Positions 1-8,069 of a stretch of DNA of 39,370 nucleotides are shown piece by piece (positions within the stretch are counted from its first letter, which is position 1; each line of letters begins with the position of its first letter). The position numbers were made by a program, and so were the translations under genes. This DNA comes from Clostridium disporicum (GTDB taxonomy: Bacteria > Bacillota > Clostridia > Clostridiales > Clostridiaceae), in the NCBI RefSeq assembly GCF_001405015.1, contig NZ_CYZX01000028.1, positions 1 through 39,370 on the forward strand, given 5' to 3'. The notes beneath the pieces are model-generated. The model ran no database searches, had not been told where the DNA came from, and saw nothing but the letters and a program-made list of their open reading frames with translations.

Positions 1-102
1 AAGTTTTTCATATTATTACTATGCGCAAAAAAGGAAGTTCAAATTCGAACTTCCTTTTCTTTATCGGCAAATATCAAATTTTTTTTGATACAGCCCCTTT
101 TT
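1..102. mobile_element. Terminal repeat, probable end of an insertion sequence (left copy)
   Basis: These 102 bases are the exact reverse complement of 39269-39370. Reading rightward they contain a symmetric hairpin with A and T runs (about 27-60) and then end in TGATACAGCCCC. Its complement, GGGGCTGTATCA, resembles the tips of IS1182-family elements. A transposase would lie to the left, outside the window; no complete transposase frame is present. The family name is inference from the tip. The repeat stops 44 bases before the stop codon of the sugar kinase gene. Confidence 0.65.
27..60. terminator. Symmetric hairpin inside the terminal repeat
   Basis: The stem GGAAGTTC/GAACTTCC has flanking A and T runs on both sides, so it could end transcription from either direction. 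It probably ends the transposase transcript and insulates the element from neighbouring genes. The identical hairpin sits in the right-hand repeat at about 39311-39344. Confidence 0.6.
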
Positions 103-146
103 AACGTATCTTATAAAATTATTATACAAACATATTACAATAATTT

Positions 147-1094
147 TTATTCTACCCAATTAATTTTATTTATGTATTCTTCAACATATTCATGACTCAT
201 ATGAGGATTTATAGTTTCCTCATGAGTAATTGTTACTATAGACATGGCTATAGCATACTTAAGAGTATCTATGGTTGAAAACTTGTTCATATATCCATAA
301 CCTAATCCTGCAACAAATGAATCTCCTGCTCCTGTAACATTCTTTACATCAACTTTGTCACCACATGCAAGTCTACCTTCTTCATTTTTTGTTAAATAAT
401 ATATTCCATCAGCATCTAAGCTTATAAATACATTTTCAACTCCTTGATCTAGAAAATACCTTGCTGCCCTTTTTAAATCATCATCAGTATCAATTTTAAA
501 ACCACATAAAGCCTCAGCCTCAAATCTATTAGGTTTTACCGTGTGGAAATACTTTACTAAATGACCAATTTTTTTCGCTTTATTTGCTGAAACAGGGTCT
601 AATACAAATTTAGTCTTTCCTTTATACTTTTTAAGCATGTACTCTAACAGCATAGGATTATCTGAATCTACAACAGTATATTCAGCATTTTCAAATATCT
701 CAGCCTTAGAATCTACAAAAGCTTCATCCATTTTATTTAAGCTTTCCATATCTACTATGGCTGATTCCATCTCACCTTCAGTGTTTAAAATTGCCATATA
801 AGTTGGAGTGCATCCATCTTTTAAAACTAATGAATTATCCATTCTATAACCAATTCTTTTAGAATGTTCTAATATGCTTCTTCCATTACTATCATCACCT
901 ACAATAGAAATAAATTCTGTATTTACTCCTACTCTTGCTAAATTCTCAGCTATATTTCTACATACCCCACCTAAGGATACTTTAATGCATCCTGGAATTG
1001 AATCTTTAGGACTATATTCCTTTTTTCCAAATCCGATTATATCTACTATTGATGCTCCTACTACTAAAATATACTTATCATTTCCTATCATCAT
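147..1094 (-). CDS. PfkB-family carbohydrate kinase, pseudouridine kinase-like
   Basis: The protein has 315 residues, the usual size for PfkB/ribokinase-family sugar kinases. Visible family marks are the N-terminal substrate lobe start VVGASIVDIIG (about residues 11-21), the first PfkB signature GGVCRNIAENLARVG (about 42-56), and the second signature with the anion hole and catalytic base, NVTGAGDSFVAGL (about 254-266). The closest remembered relatives are PsuK/YeiC pseudouridine kinases, which phosphorylate pseudouridine before PsuG cleaves it, but no psuG is inside the window. Substrate is therefore inferred. AGGAG lies six bases before the ATG. The left-hand IS-like repeat begins 44 bases beyond the stop, so any downstream partner may have been separated from it. 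Confidence 0.85.
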   Translation of the reverse strand: MMIGNDKYILVVGASIVDIIGFGKKEYSPKDSIPGCIKVSLGGVCRNIAENLARVGVNTEFISIVGDDSNGRSILEHSKRIGYRMDNSLVLKDGCTPTYMAILNTEGEMESAIVDMESLNKMDEAFVDSKAEIFENAEYTVVDSDNPMLLEYMLKKYKGKTKFVLDPVSANKAKKIGHLVKYFHTVKPNRFEAEALCGFKIDTDDDLKRAARYFLDQGVENVFISLDADGIYYLTKNEEGRLACGDKVDVKNVTGAGDSFVAGLGYGYMNKFSTIDTLKYAIAMSIVTITHEETINPHMSHEYVEEYINKINWVE

Positions 1095-1394
1095 ATCTCT
1101 CCTGCTACATTTTCTCCGATTTTGAGTGATAAATATATTATATTAAAGAGACTAAAAAAAATAAAGGAAAAAATAAAATTTTGTCGATATTTTTAGTTCA
1201 GCTTCTCTTTTTGTTGTATTTATTGGCTTTTTATGAATTTTTACACTTTCTTTTTAAGAAACTAACAATATTAATTAAATAAAATAGTAATAATCTTGAA
1301 AATAAATATTATTAATAATATATCTTATGTGAATAATAACCATCTATAATGCCAATAATTATAATAATGGTATATATATGTACAGGAGGTCCAT
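1095..1394. other. 300-base divergent intergenic region
   Basis: This is an A+T-rich spacer between the leftward kinase and the rightward TPR gene. I see no coding frame or structured RNA. A possible sigma-A site for the TPR gene is TTGAAA (1296-1301) with a 17-base spacer and TATATC (1319-1324). A TATAAT-type box on the other strand near 1137-1142 could serve the kinase but has a poor -35. Both are weak in such A+T-rich DNA. Confidence 0.35.
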
Positions 1395-1748
1395 ATGGAT
1401 TATTTTAGTGAAGCGAATAAACTTTATAATTTAAAAGAATATAATAAGGCAATAGATTTATATAAAAAATCTATTGAAACTAAAGAAAATACAGCTTGTG
1501 CTTATTATAATGCTGGCGTATGCTTTATAAAACTAAAAAATTTTAACGCTGCTATAGATATGATAAAAAACGCACTTTCTATTCAAAAAGAAAGCAAATA
1601 CTTCTTTAATTTAGCATACTGTTATGCTATGAAAGAAGATACTAATAAAGCTTTAATATACTTTAACAGAGCATGGTCTTTAGATAGTACAGATAAGGAT
1701 TGTGAAAAAGCAATTAATTTAATTATGGCTAATAAAAAAGCGCTTTAA
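1395..1748 (+). CDS. Small tetratricopeptide-repeat protein
   Basis: The protein has 117 residues made almost entirely of about three TPR units, each with the A-x-x-x-Y-x-x-A-I-x-x-Y/F spacing: YNLKEYNKAIDLYKKSI, then CFIKLKNFNAAIDMIKNAL, then CYAMKEDTNKALIYFNRAW. It has no signal peptide or membrane segment, so it should be a cytoplasmic protein-interaction scaffold; the partner is unknown. AGGAGG sits eight bases before the ATG. The gene stands alone on its strand, and its last codons form part of a terminator shared with the convergent transglutaminase gene. Confidence 0.8.
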   Translation: MDYFSEANKLYNLKEYNKAIDLYKKSIETKENTACAYYNAGVCFIKLKNFNAAIDMIKNALSIQKESKYFFNLAYCYAMKEDTNKALIYFNRAWSLDSTDKDCEKAINLIMANKKAL

Positions 1749-1763
1749 TATTAAAGCGCTTTT
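1735..1763. terminator. Bidirectional terminator overlapping two gene ends
   Basis: The sequence AAAAGCGCTTTAA-TA-TTAAAGCGCTTTT forms a perfect stem with A and T runs on both sides. It overlaps the last codons and stop of the TPR gene and reaches the stop of the convergent transglutaminase gene. One hairpin therefore serves both. Confidence 0.85.
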
Positions 1764-2826
1764 ACCATTCTCCTGCTATCATTTCTTTTATATGATCGTC
1801 ATAGAAATTACTATTATCAAAATAATTTCCTGCCATATAAAATGTTGGATCTATAGGCACCCATCGTTCTTCTTTTTCTAAATATACTTCATTCCATGCA
1901 TGAGGTCCATATTGTGTTCCATCATATGCACTACCAGTAACTAATCTAACTTTCAAATCAACAGCCCTTGCCATAGCAACATAAAGGCATGCATAGTCAA
2001 AACATATACCTTTCCTTGTTATCCAAGCTTCTGTTGCTCCACTATTCCCACTACTTTCATTATTTAAAGTTTTATATGCTTTGTCAAAGTCATATTCTAT
2101 ATTACTTCCTATCCATACATATAAGCTTTTTGCTTTTTCTAAATCACTTTCTTTATACTTAGTAATTTCAATAGCCTTATTATTTATTTCATTATTTGAC
2201 TTAACACCATCTTCTAAAGTTACACCATTATAATAAATTAGCACATTAGAAGTAGGTATATACTTATTTTCATCACTATATATTATTTTTGAATTACTAC
2301 TATTAAAGTTTTGACTTATAGTATCATAAATCATACTATATCCACTAATATTCGAAAAAATATTTATAGGAAAATTTCTACCAATTGTCACGTTAAATAT
2401 TACAATACCTATAAACATTATCAATGTAACAATAATTCCTTTTATTCCACCTAATATGCCTGATATAAATATCGAAATTTTTTTTTGTGATATTTTATAT
2501 AGGTATAATAATTTAACTACAAACTTTAAAAGTGTATAAATTATAAAATGAACAATAAAATATATCAAAACCAATAAAAGAATCCTAATCAGCTCATTCC
2601 TAATAGTATAAAAAGCAAAATAATTAGAACTTATTTTAATTATATCCGCTAAAATAGTATTCAAATTACTATTAATTATTAAAAATGATAGTAAAATTGA
2701 TAAATAATATAATGTTCTATTTATAGGATATTTAATATTTTTATGTGTATTTAGTAGATTTATACTTTCTTTAATTCCAAATAAAATAAAAGCAAAGCAT
2801 ATGGTGTATGCTATAAGTTCCTCCAT
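1762..2826 (-). CDS. Membrane protein with extracytoplasmic-type transglutaminase-like domain
   Basis: The protein has 354 residues. About the first 150 are hydrophobic with several membrane segments (near residues 5-20, 40-60, 80-105, 117-147), reminiscent of CvpA-like proteins. The C-terminal half is a transglutaminase-like cysteine peptidase fold with its catalytic triad visible: Cys in RKGICFDYACLY, His in GPHAWNEV and Asp in VPIDPTF. Such proteins are thought to act on proteins or peptides at the envelope; the substrate is unknown. AAGGAG precedes the ATG by eight bases. It is the last gene of a leftward unit behind the M16 peptidase and recX, 17 bases after recX. Confidence 0.8.
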   Translation of the reverse strand: MEELIAYTICFAFILFGIKESINLLNTHKNIKYPINRTLYYLSILLSFLIINSNLNTILADIIKISSNYFAFYTIRNELIRILLLVLIYFIVHFIIYTLLKFVVKLLYLYKISQKKISIFISGILGGIKGIIVTLIMFIGIVIFNVTIGRNFPINIFSNISGYSMIYDTISQNFNSSNSKIIYSDENKYIPTSNVLIYYNGVTLEDGVKSNNEINNKAIEITKYKESDLEKAKSLYVWIGSNIEYDFDKAYKTLNNESSGNSGATEAWITRKGICFDYACLYVAMARAVDLKVRLVTGSAYDGTQYGPHAWNEVYLEKEERWVPIDPTFYMAGNYFDNSNFYDDHIKEMIAGEW

Positions 2827-2843
2827 AAAGAATACTCCTTTAA

Positions 2844-3479
2844 TTAATACTCATCCTTTTTTATAACCTCTTTCATAACATCAGATGCTAGGTCATAATT
2901 GTATCCTTTGCTTATAAGAAATCTGTATAATTTTTGTGATAGTTTATATTGATCACTTTCTCTTCTCTTTAACTCATTATATTTCTTTTGTGCTAAAATT
3001 ATTGCTCCATTTTTAGAATCCTCATCATCTATTTTAGAAAGCTCTTCAATTATTAATTCATCAGAGATTCCTTTTCTTTTAAGATTATACTTAATCTTAT
3101 TTTTGCCTTGGCTCTTTAATTTGTCTTTCACATACATTTTAACGTAGTTTCTATCATTTATAAGATTATATTCTCTTAAAAATTCTATCGTTCTATTTAT
3201 AGATTCTTTACTATATTCTTTTGTAATCAACTTATTAAATATTTCTTTTTCAGTTTTGTAGCTTCTTTCAACTATTTTAAGAGCGGAGCTTTTACATTTC
3301 ATAAATTCATCTTCTCTTGCTAATCTTGTAAGCTTCTCAACATCAATAACTTGTTTAGGAGCCAAGTTTTCTTTATATACTATTTCTGCACTTAATGAAA
3401 ATGCAAATTCATCATCTATATATATATTAACTCTCTCTTTATTACGCTTACCAATCTCTATTTTAGTTATTATATTCAT
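2844..3479 (-). CDS. recX: Regulatory protein RecX
   Basis: RecX binds RecA filaments and restrains recombination and SOS activity. The protein has 211 residues with the family's repeated three-helix units, for example ALKIVERSYKTEKEIFNKLITKEYSKESINRTIEFL followed by the YVKMYVKDKLKSQGKNKI region (only part of each unit is quoted as contiguous motif evidence). A C-terminal unit ends in FLISKGYNYDLASDVMKE. I start at the ATG of MNIITKIEIG because AAGGTGG lies eight bases upstream. A longer frame would begin at a GTG that is itself part of that ribosome binding site. The gene follows the M16 peptidase by 13 bases and probably is co-translated with it. recA is not in the window. Confidence 0.88.
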   Translation of the reverse strand: MNIITKIEIGKRNKERVNIYIDDEFAFSLSAEIVYKENLAPKQVIDVEKLTRLAREDEFMKCKSSALKIVERSYKTEKEIFNKLITKEYSKESINRTIEFLREYNLINDRNYVKMYVKDKLKSQGKNKIKYNLKRKGISDELIIEELSKIDDEDSKNGAIILAQKKYNELKRRESDQYKLSQKLYRFLISKGYNYDLASDVMKEVIKKDEY

Positions 3480-3492
3480 TATTATTGCCACC

Positions 3493-4734
3493 TTATGAAG
3501 ACTTTAGTATATGAATAGTAGGATTATTTAATACTTTATTTGCCACATCATAAATTTTATCCTTAGTTATATTATTTAAACTATCCATATCATCTAAAAA
3601 TTCAAATATATCCTCACCCTCAACTCTTTGAGTTAAAATATAGCTACATAATTCCACTGGATCCTCTAACGTTGACACTACAGCAGTTTTATGAACCTTT
3701 TTCATTATATTTAAATCTTTTTCACCAATCTCAATTTTGCCCATTTTTATTCCAGCTAAAGTCTCATCAATAGCTTCTATTGCACTATCTATATCTTCTT
3801 CATCTACAGCTGTATATATATACAATGTTTTCACATGTTTGGTTACATCAAGATGCGAGTATATATCATAAGCTAACCCTCTATTCTCTCTTATCTCTCT
3901 AAATAATAAAGAATTTGAACTTTCTCCTAATCTATGATTTAAAATTCTTAATGGTAATTCATATTCTTTATCTAAATCATAAAATGTATAAAGATATATA
4001 ATAGTATTTAATTCAATATTCTCTTTTACAGTAACTTCTTTAGTATTTATATTTTTTTCGTCTTTAACTTTTAATAACTTTACTTCTCCGCTATTCCAAC
4101 TTCCAAATTGATCTTGTATCATTTTAAGAGCCTCTTCATGTTCATATGATGATACTATTGTAATAACAGAATTATTAGCTACATAATGTTTTTTATAAAA
4201 AGTATATAAATCTTTATGATTAAATCTTTTTACATTTTTCTCCATTCCAGCAACATCATATCTAAGAGGGCCTTTTTTAAATGCTACTTCATTAGCTCTC
4301 TTAAAACTTAAATCTTCAACACTATCTTTACTTGTTCTAATTTCTGCTAATATTACTCCTCTTTCCTTTTCAATTTCTTCTTGAAGGAATATTGATGAAG
4401 TAACCATATCTGCTAAAATCTCTATACCATTTTTCAATTCTTCCTCTAAACAACTTATAGAGTAAACAGTAGAAGTAAAATCAGTATATGCATTATACTC
4501 TCCCCCTAAAGCTTCTAACTCATCATTTAATAGTTGAAAGCTTCTTTTATTTGTTCCTTTAAAAATCATATGTTCAATAAAGTGAGAAATTCCTTTTTCA
4601 CTTACTTTCTCATATAGTGCTCCAACTTTTATCCCTATATTTACAGATGATATCTGTGTATCTTTTTTTATTGTTAATATCTCTAACCCATTAGGTAATA
4701 GATGTTTTTTCACGTCAAAATTCAGCTTAATCAT
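3493..4734 (-). CDS. M16-family zinc peptidase (processing-peptidase-like)
   Basis: The protein has 413 residues, the size of the single-chain bacterial M16 peptidases such as Bacillus MlpA/YmxG. The inverted zinc motif HxxEH is intact as HFIEH (residues 51-55). The further glutamate ligand is expected in the helix KERGVILAEIRTSKD about 75 residues on. The C-terminal half carries the family's R/Y-type sequence ENRGLAYDIYSHL. The protein has no signal peptide. It heads a leftward unit with recX and the transglutaminase gene. A promoter with a 17-base spacer is visible upstream (4778-4806). Substrates of this family in Clostridium are not known. Confidence 0.88.
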   Translation of the reverse strand: MIKLNFDVKKHLLPNGLEILTIKKDTQISSVNIGIKVGALYEKVSEKGISHFIEHMIFKGTNKRSFQLLNDELEALGGEYNAYTDFTSTVYSISCLEEELKNGIEILADMVTSSIFLQEEIEKERGVILAEIRTSKDSVEDLSFKRANEVAFKKGPLRYDVAGMEKNVKRFNHKDLYTFYKKHYVANNSVITIVSSYEHEEALKMIQDQFGSWNSGEVKLLKVKDEKNINTKEVTVKENIELNTIIYLYTFYDLDKEYELPLRILNHRLGESSNSLLFREIRENRGLAYDIYSHLDVTKHVKTLYIYTAVDEEDIDSAIEAIDETLAGIKMGKIEIGEKDLNIMKKVHKTAVVSTLEDPVELCSYILTQRVEGEDIFEFLDDMDSLNNITKDKIYDVANKVLNNPTIHILKSS

Positions 4735-4777
4735 TCTCTATTGCCTCTCCCATCTCCAATTAATGTTCTAGTATAAT

Positions 4778-4806
4778 ACTATAATATGTTTAATAATTAA
4801 TTACAA
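4778..4806 (-). promoter_or_regulatory. Sigma-A-type promoter for the M16-recX unit
   Basis: On the minus strand TTGTAA (4801-4806) is followed by a 17-base spacer and TATAGT (4778-4783). It lies about 45 bases before the M16 start codon. Confidence 0.55.
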
Positions 4807-4823
4807 TAATAATAATAACATAG

Positions 4824-4852
4824 TTTATAATTATATTACTTTAGTCTATAAT
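4824..4852 (+). promoter_or_regulatory. Possible promoter for the two-component system
   Basis: TTTATA (4824-4829), a 17-base spacer and TATAAT (4847-4852) lie 33 bases before the regulator's ATG. The -10 is perfect but the -35 is weak. Confidence 0.4.
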
Positions 4853-4885
4853 TATATTTAATAAAAAACTTTACAAGGAGTATAT

Positions 4886-5569
4886 ATGGAAAGAAATATT
4901 TTAATTATAGAAGATGAAATACGAATTAGAATTTTACTTAGAGACTATTTAAAAAAAGATGGATTTAATGTAATTGAAGCTGCTGATGGTGACGAAGGGA
5001 TTAATACCTTTCAAAACAACAACATAGATTTAATTTTATTAGACATAATGATGCCTAGAGTTGATGGAATTACTGTATTAGAAACTATTCGTAATGTTTC
5101 TAATGTACCAATAATTTTATTAACTGCTAAATCTCAAGAAGAAGATAAGCTTTTTGGATATGAACTTGGAGCAGATGATTATATAACTAAGCCTTTCTCA
5201 CCAAAAGTTTTAATAGCTAAAGTTAAGGCTTTACTTAAAAGAACTTCTGACGGAGTCACTTCTTTTTCATCAGCTAAAGATTTCAAAGGATTAAGTATAA
5301 ACAAACTTGCTCATGAAGTTAAGGTAGATGGTACAACCTTAAATCTATCACCTAAAGAATTTGAACTATTAGTGTATCTAACAGATAACATAGGAATCTC
5401 ATTAACTAGGGATACAATATTAGATAACGTCTGGGGAATAGATTATTATGGCGATCTTCGAACTGTTGATACTAACGTAAAGCGTTTAAGAGAAAAGTTA
5501 GGTTCTAAAGCAAACTACATAATTACTGTAAGAGGTAGTGGCTATAAATTTGAGGTAAATCATGAATAA
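4886..5569 (+). CDS. OmpR/PhoB-family response regulator
   Basis: The protein has 227 residues with an N-terminal receiver domain. The acidic pair is E9/D10, the phospho-acceptor Asp53 lies in LLDIMMP, the switch Thr is in ILLTAKS, and the conserved Lys is in YITKPFSP near residue 103. A winged-helix DNA-binding domain follows (about 130-225) with the family's LSPKEFELL and RTVDTNVKRLREKLG. AAGGAG precedes the ATG. It overlaps the histidine kinase gene by eight bases, so the two are translationally coupled partners. The signal and the targets cannot be read from the sequence, and no obvious target such as an ABC transporter is adjacent. Confidence 0.93.
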   Translation: MERNILIIEDEIRIRILLRDYLKKDGFNVIEAADGDEGINTFQNNNIDLILLDIMMPRVDGITVLETIRNVSNVPIILLTAKSQEEDKLFGYELGADDYITKPFSPKVLIAKVKALLKRTSDGVTSFSSAKDFKGLSINKLAHEVKVDGTTLNLSPKEFELLVYLTDNIGISLTRDTILDNVWGIDYYGDLRTVDTNVKRLREKLGSKANYIITVRGSGYKFEVNHE

Positions 5570-7064
5570 GAGCATCTCAAAAAAATTATTTACAATAACT
5601 TTTAGTTTAATTTTATCAGTATTTATTATTAACATGGTAGTTCAACTGCTTTTCTTTGAAGATTTTTATCTAGAGAAAAAAGTTAAAGATTTAAAAAATG
5701 AAGTTAATACCTTTAGAACTATGTACTCATATCAATTAGTTAATAAAAATACTCTTTATAATGCTCTAAGCTCTTACGAAGAATCTAACAACTCCAAAAT
5801 GGCTATCTTCTCCCTTGATGGTAAGCTTAAATATTTAACAAACTACGAAGGTGGTATGGATGATTATACAGCTTTAACAGCTTTTTGTGCAGACCTACTA
5901 TCAAATCGTGAACTCATTGATAGGGTTTTAACTCACGATACCGTTGAATGGACAATTTTTACTGATAAAAGTAGCGATAATAAAAAAATAGGAGTTGTTT
6001 CTCCTATGTCACTTCAAAATTTTAATGATTCCATTATAATTTCGGTTTCATCAATACAACCAATCCAAGAAGCTGCTTCTGTTATTAAAAGCTTTTATTT
6101 TTATCTATTAATTTGTATATTATTTGTTGCTATAATTCTTTCAAATATATACGCTAAATTAATCAGTAAGCCTTTAATAAAAATTAATAGAGTTGCCACA
6201 AAGATGTCTAACCTAGACTTTAATGCAAAATGTGATGTAACCTCACAAGATGAAATTGGTAGTTTAGCTAAAACATTAAACTTTCTTTCAAGTAATCTTG
6301 AAAATGCCTTAGATGACTTAAAAGATAAAAACTTAAAACTTGAAAATGAAATAGAACGAGAACGTAATCTTGAAAATATGAGAAAAGATTTCGTTACTAG
6401 CGTTAGTCATGACTTGAAAACTCCAATAGGAATAATAAGTGGATATGCAGAAGGATTAAAGGATGATATCGTAACTGGAGAAGATAGAAAAATATATTTA
6501 GAAACTATAATTGATGAAGCTAATAAAATGAATTCTTTATTAAACAGTATGTTAGATCTTTCTAGACTGGAAACTGATAATGCAACATTAACCTTAGAAG
6601 ATTTTAATATTGTAAGATTACTACAAGGAATGATTAAAAAATTCTCCTTAGAACTAAGTAATAAAAAAATAACTGCTAACTTTATAACAATTCCACCATA
6701 TGCTTATGTAACTGGAGATATACTAAAAATTGAGCAAGTCATACAAAATATAATTACAAATGGAATAAAGTACTCTCCCGAAGGAAGTAATATAAATATT
6801 TCTGTATTAGAAGAAAATGATAATTTTACAATAAACATAGAAAATACAGGAGTAAATATACCTGAAAAAGAATTAGAAAATATATTTGCAAAATTTTATA
6901 GACTAGATAAATCTGGTGATAGAACAAAAAAAAGCTATGGATTAGGCCTATCTATAGTTAAAAGAATACTTGATATTCACAATAGCATTTATTCAATATC
7001 TAACACTTCTAATGGTGTACTATTTAAATTCACACTGCCTAAATCTACAGATATTGATGATTAA
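5562..7064 (+). CDS. Membrane sensor histidine kinase
   Basis: The protein has 500 residues. A first membrane segment (about 9-30) and a second (about 177-198) enclose an extracytoplasmic sensor region of roughly 145 residues. A HAMP linker with a coiled coil follows. The phospho-acceptor His283 sits in SVSHDLKTPIG. The ATPase domain shows the N box NIITNGIKYSPEG, the F box FAKFYRLDKS and the G2 box YGLGLSIVK. It is the partner of the overlapping OmpR-type regulator. The sensor region has no recognisable PAS or cache motif by eye, so the stimulus is unknown. It ends just before a strong bidirectional terminator. Confidence 0.93.
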   Translation: MNKSISKKLFTITFSLILSVFIINMVVQLLFFEDFYLEKKVKDLKNEVNTFRTMYSYQLVNKNTLYNALSSYEESNNSKMAIFSLDGKLKYLTNYEGGMDDYTALTAFCADLLSNRELIDRVLTHDTVEWTIFTDKSSDNKKIGVVSPMSLQNFNDSIIISVSSIQPIQEAASVIKSFYFYLLICILFVAIILSNIYAKLISKPLIKINRVATKMSNLDFNAKCDVTSQDEIGSLAKTLNFLSSNLENALDDLKDKNLKLENEIERERNLENMRKDFVTSVSHDLKTPIGIISGYAEGLKDDIVTGEDRKIYLETIIDEANKMNSLLNSMLDLSRLETDNATLTLEDFNIVRLLQGMIKKFSLELSNKKITANFITIPPYAYVTGDILKIEQVIQNIITNGIKYSPEGSNINISVLEENDNFTINIENTGVNIPEKELENIFAKFYRLDKSGDRTKKSYGLGLSIVKRILDIHNSIYSISNTSNGVLFKFTLPKSTDIDD

Positions 7065-7066
7065 AA

Positions 7067-7097
7067 AATAAGCTGTGGCAAATGCCACAGCTTATCT
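7067..7097. terminator. Bidirectional terminator
   Basis: The stem ATAAGCTGTGGC/GCCACAGCTTAT has a four-base loop and a T-rich tail. It lies between the convergent histidine kinase and DUF2871-like genes and can serve both. Confidence 0.85.
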
Positions 7098-7493
7098 TTA
7101 TTTTACCTTTTTATATAATATAGTTGCAAACCAAATAAATGATAATCCTAACATAGTATGAGCTAATCCTGCAATATGACTTAATCCAGCAAAATCACTT
7201 CCATTAACCTGTAAAATACCTCTAACTAATAATGTTATTAACATAAATACTAATGAAACATTATAAGCTATTAACCATCCTTTATATGCTTTAGCTTTTG
7301 ATATTTCAAATAACTTATCTAATATAAGGACTATTAAAAAGAATATAAATCCTAATATTAATGCATGTCCATGTAATGCACTTAACGTCGTTATACCTAT
7401 AAAACCATTAAGTTTAGTAAACTCTCTAAAAAATACCCCAAATACTAATCCTAATACTAAATAAAAAATTGATAAATTTACATACTTTTTCAT
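7098..7493 (-). CDS. DUF2871-like small membrane protein
   Basis: The protein has 131 residues and four membrane segments (about 5-22, 34-60, 72-92, 105-125). It matches my memory of the DUF2871 family, which starts MKKYxNLSxxYxxLxxxxGVFxREFTKxNGF. Histidines lie within or at the edge of membrane helices: LSALHGHALILG and LSHIAGLAHTML. This could suit heme or metal binding, but no function is established. I start at the ATG of MKKYVNL, with GGAGG six bases upstream. A longer frame would start at a TTG that overlaps the ribosome binding site. It is a single gene convergent with the two-component system. Confidence 0.75.
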   Translation of the reverse strand: MKKYVNLSIFYLVLGLVFGVFFREFTKLNGFIGITTLSALHGHALILGFIFFLIVLILDKLFEISKAKAYKGWLIAYNVSLVFMLITLLVRGILQVNGSDFAGLSHIAGLAHTMLGLSFIWFATILYKKVK

Positions 7494-7610
7494 AACAACC
7501 TCCAACTAATAATTTTTCTCTAGAAATATATATTATTATAATTAGACTATCTTATCAATACTTTCAGCAAAAATAGTTTGCATAAAAACTATTTTTTTTA
7601 ATTTTAACAT

Positions 7611-7634
7611 AAAAAAAGAAGCTATACTAGCTTC
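7611..7634 (-). terminator. Terminator after the orphan gene
   Basis: On the minus strand GAAGCTA-GTA-TAGCTTC is followed by a run of seven T. It lies directly beyond the stop of the 133-residue gene. Confidence 0.8.
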
Positions 7635-7636
7635 CT

Positions 7637-8038
7637 TTAAATTCTGCTTATCTTTTTAAATATTATTTCCTTCTTAATTTCCATAGAATCTTTATCTATT
7701 TGAATTTTGAATATATTAGGACAACCTTCCTCTCTCCATTTTTTCATATACTTAGGAGTAACTTCAAAGGAGTAAAAATATTTTTCATCATAAAAATCAG
7801 AAAACTCTAAAAACTCAACTTTACTATACCTATCTACTTTAATATTATCTTTATCAATATTATTAAAAATAGGAATAAAAAATCTTAATGGTATTTCATA
7901 TTTGAACATACCTTTTATTTCTTTTCCCTCCATTATTGCCCTTTTTAAAAATCTTAACTCTTTATCATCTAATTCTTTGTATCCTAATTTAAATATAGGT
8001 TCTCCCCTTTTATTTTTATCTATTTTAACCTTTATCAT
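7637..8038 (-). CDS. Hypothetical 133-residue protein
   Basis: I do not recognise this family. The protein is soluble, rich in Lys, Glu, Phe and Ile, and has no signal peptide or membrane helix. It alternates short charged strands and helices, with a C-terminal segment FKIQIDKDSMEIKKEIIFKK that looks like a beta hairpin. A single Cys lies in REEGCPNIF. It starts at an ATG with GGTGG upstream, 31 bases after the SDR gene, and has its own terminator. It is probably the second gene of an SDR-orphan unit. Confidence 0.6.
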   Translation of the reverse strand: MIKVKIDKNKRGEPIFKLGYKELDDKELRFLKRAIMEGKEIKGMFKYEIPLRFFIPIFNNIDKDNIKVDRYSKVEFLEFSDFYDEKYFYSFEVTPKYMKKWREEGCPNIFKIQIDKDSMEIKKEIIFKKISRI

Positions 8039-8069
8039 CTGTTTCCACCATCTTAACCTAAAATATTAT

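Noticed and set aside
874..1125. Rightward frame of 83 codons opposite the sugar kinase
   Set aside because: It lies antisense to a well-supported kinase gene, has no ribosome binding site that I can see and no family pattern.
7569..7598. AT-rich hairpin AAAAATAGTTT/AAACTATTTTT
   Set aside because: It could be a second terminator, but no gene ends there directly and such repeats are expected in this A+T-rich DNA.
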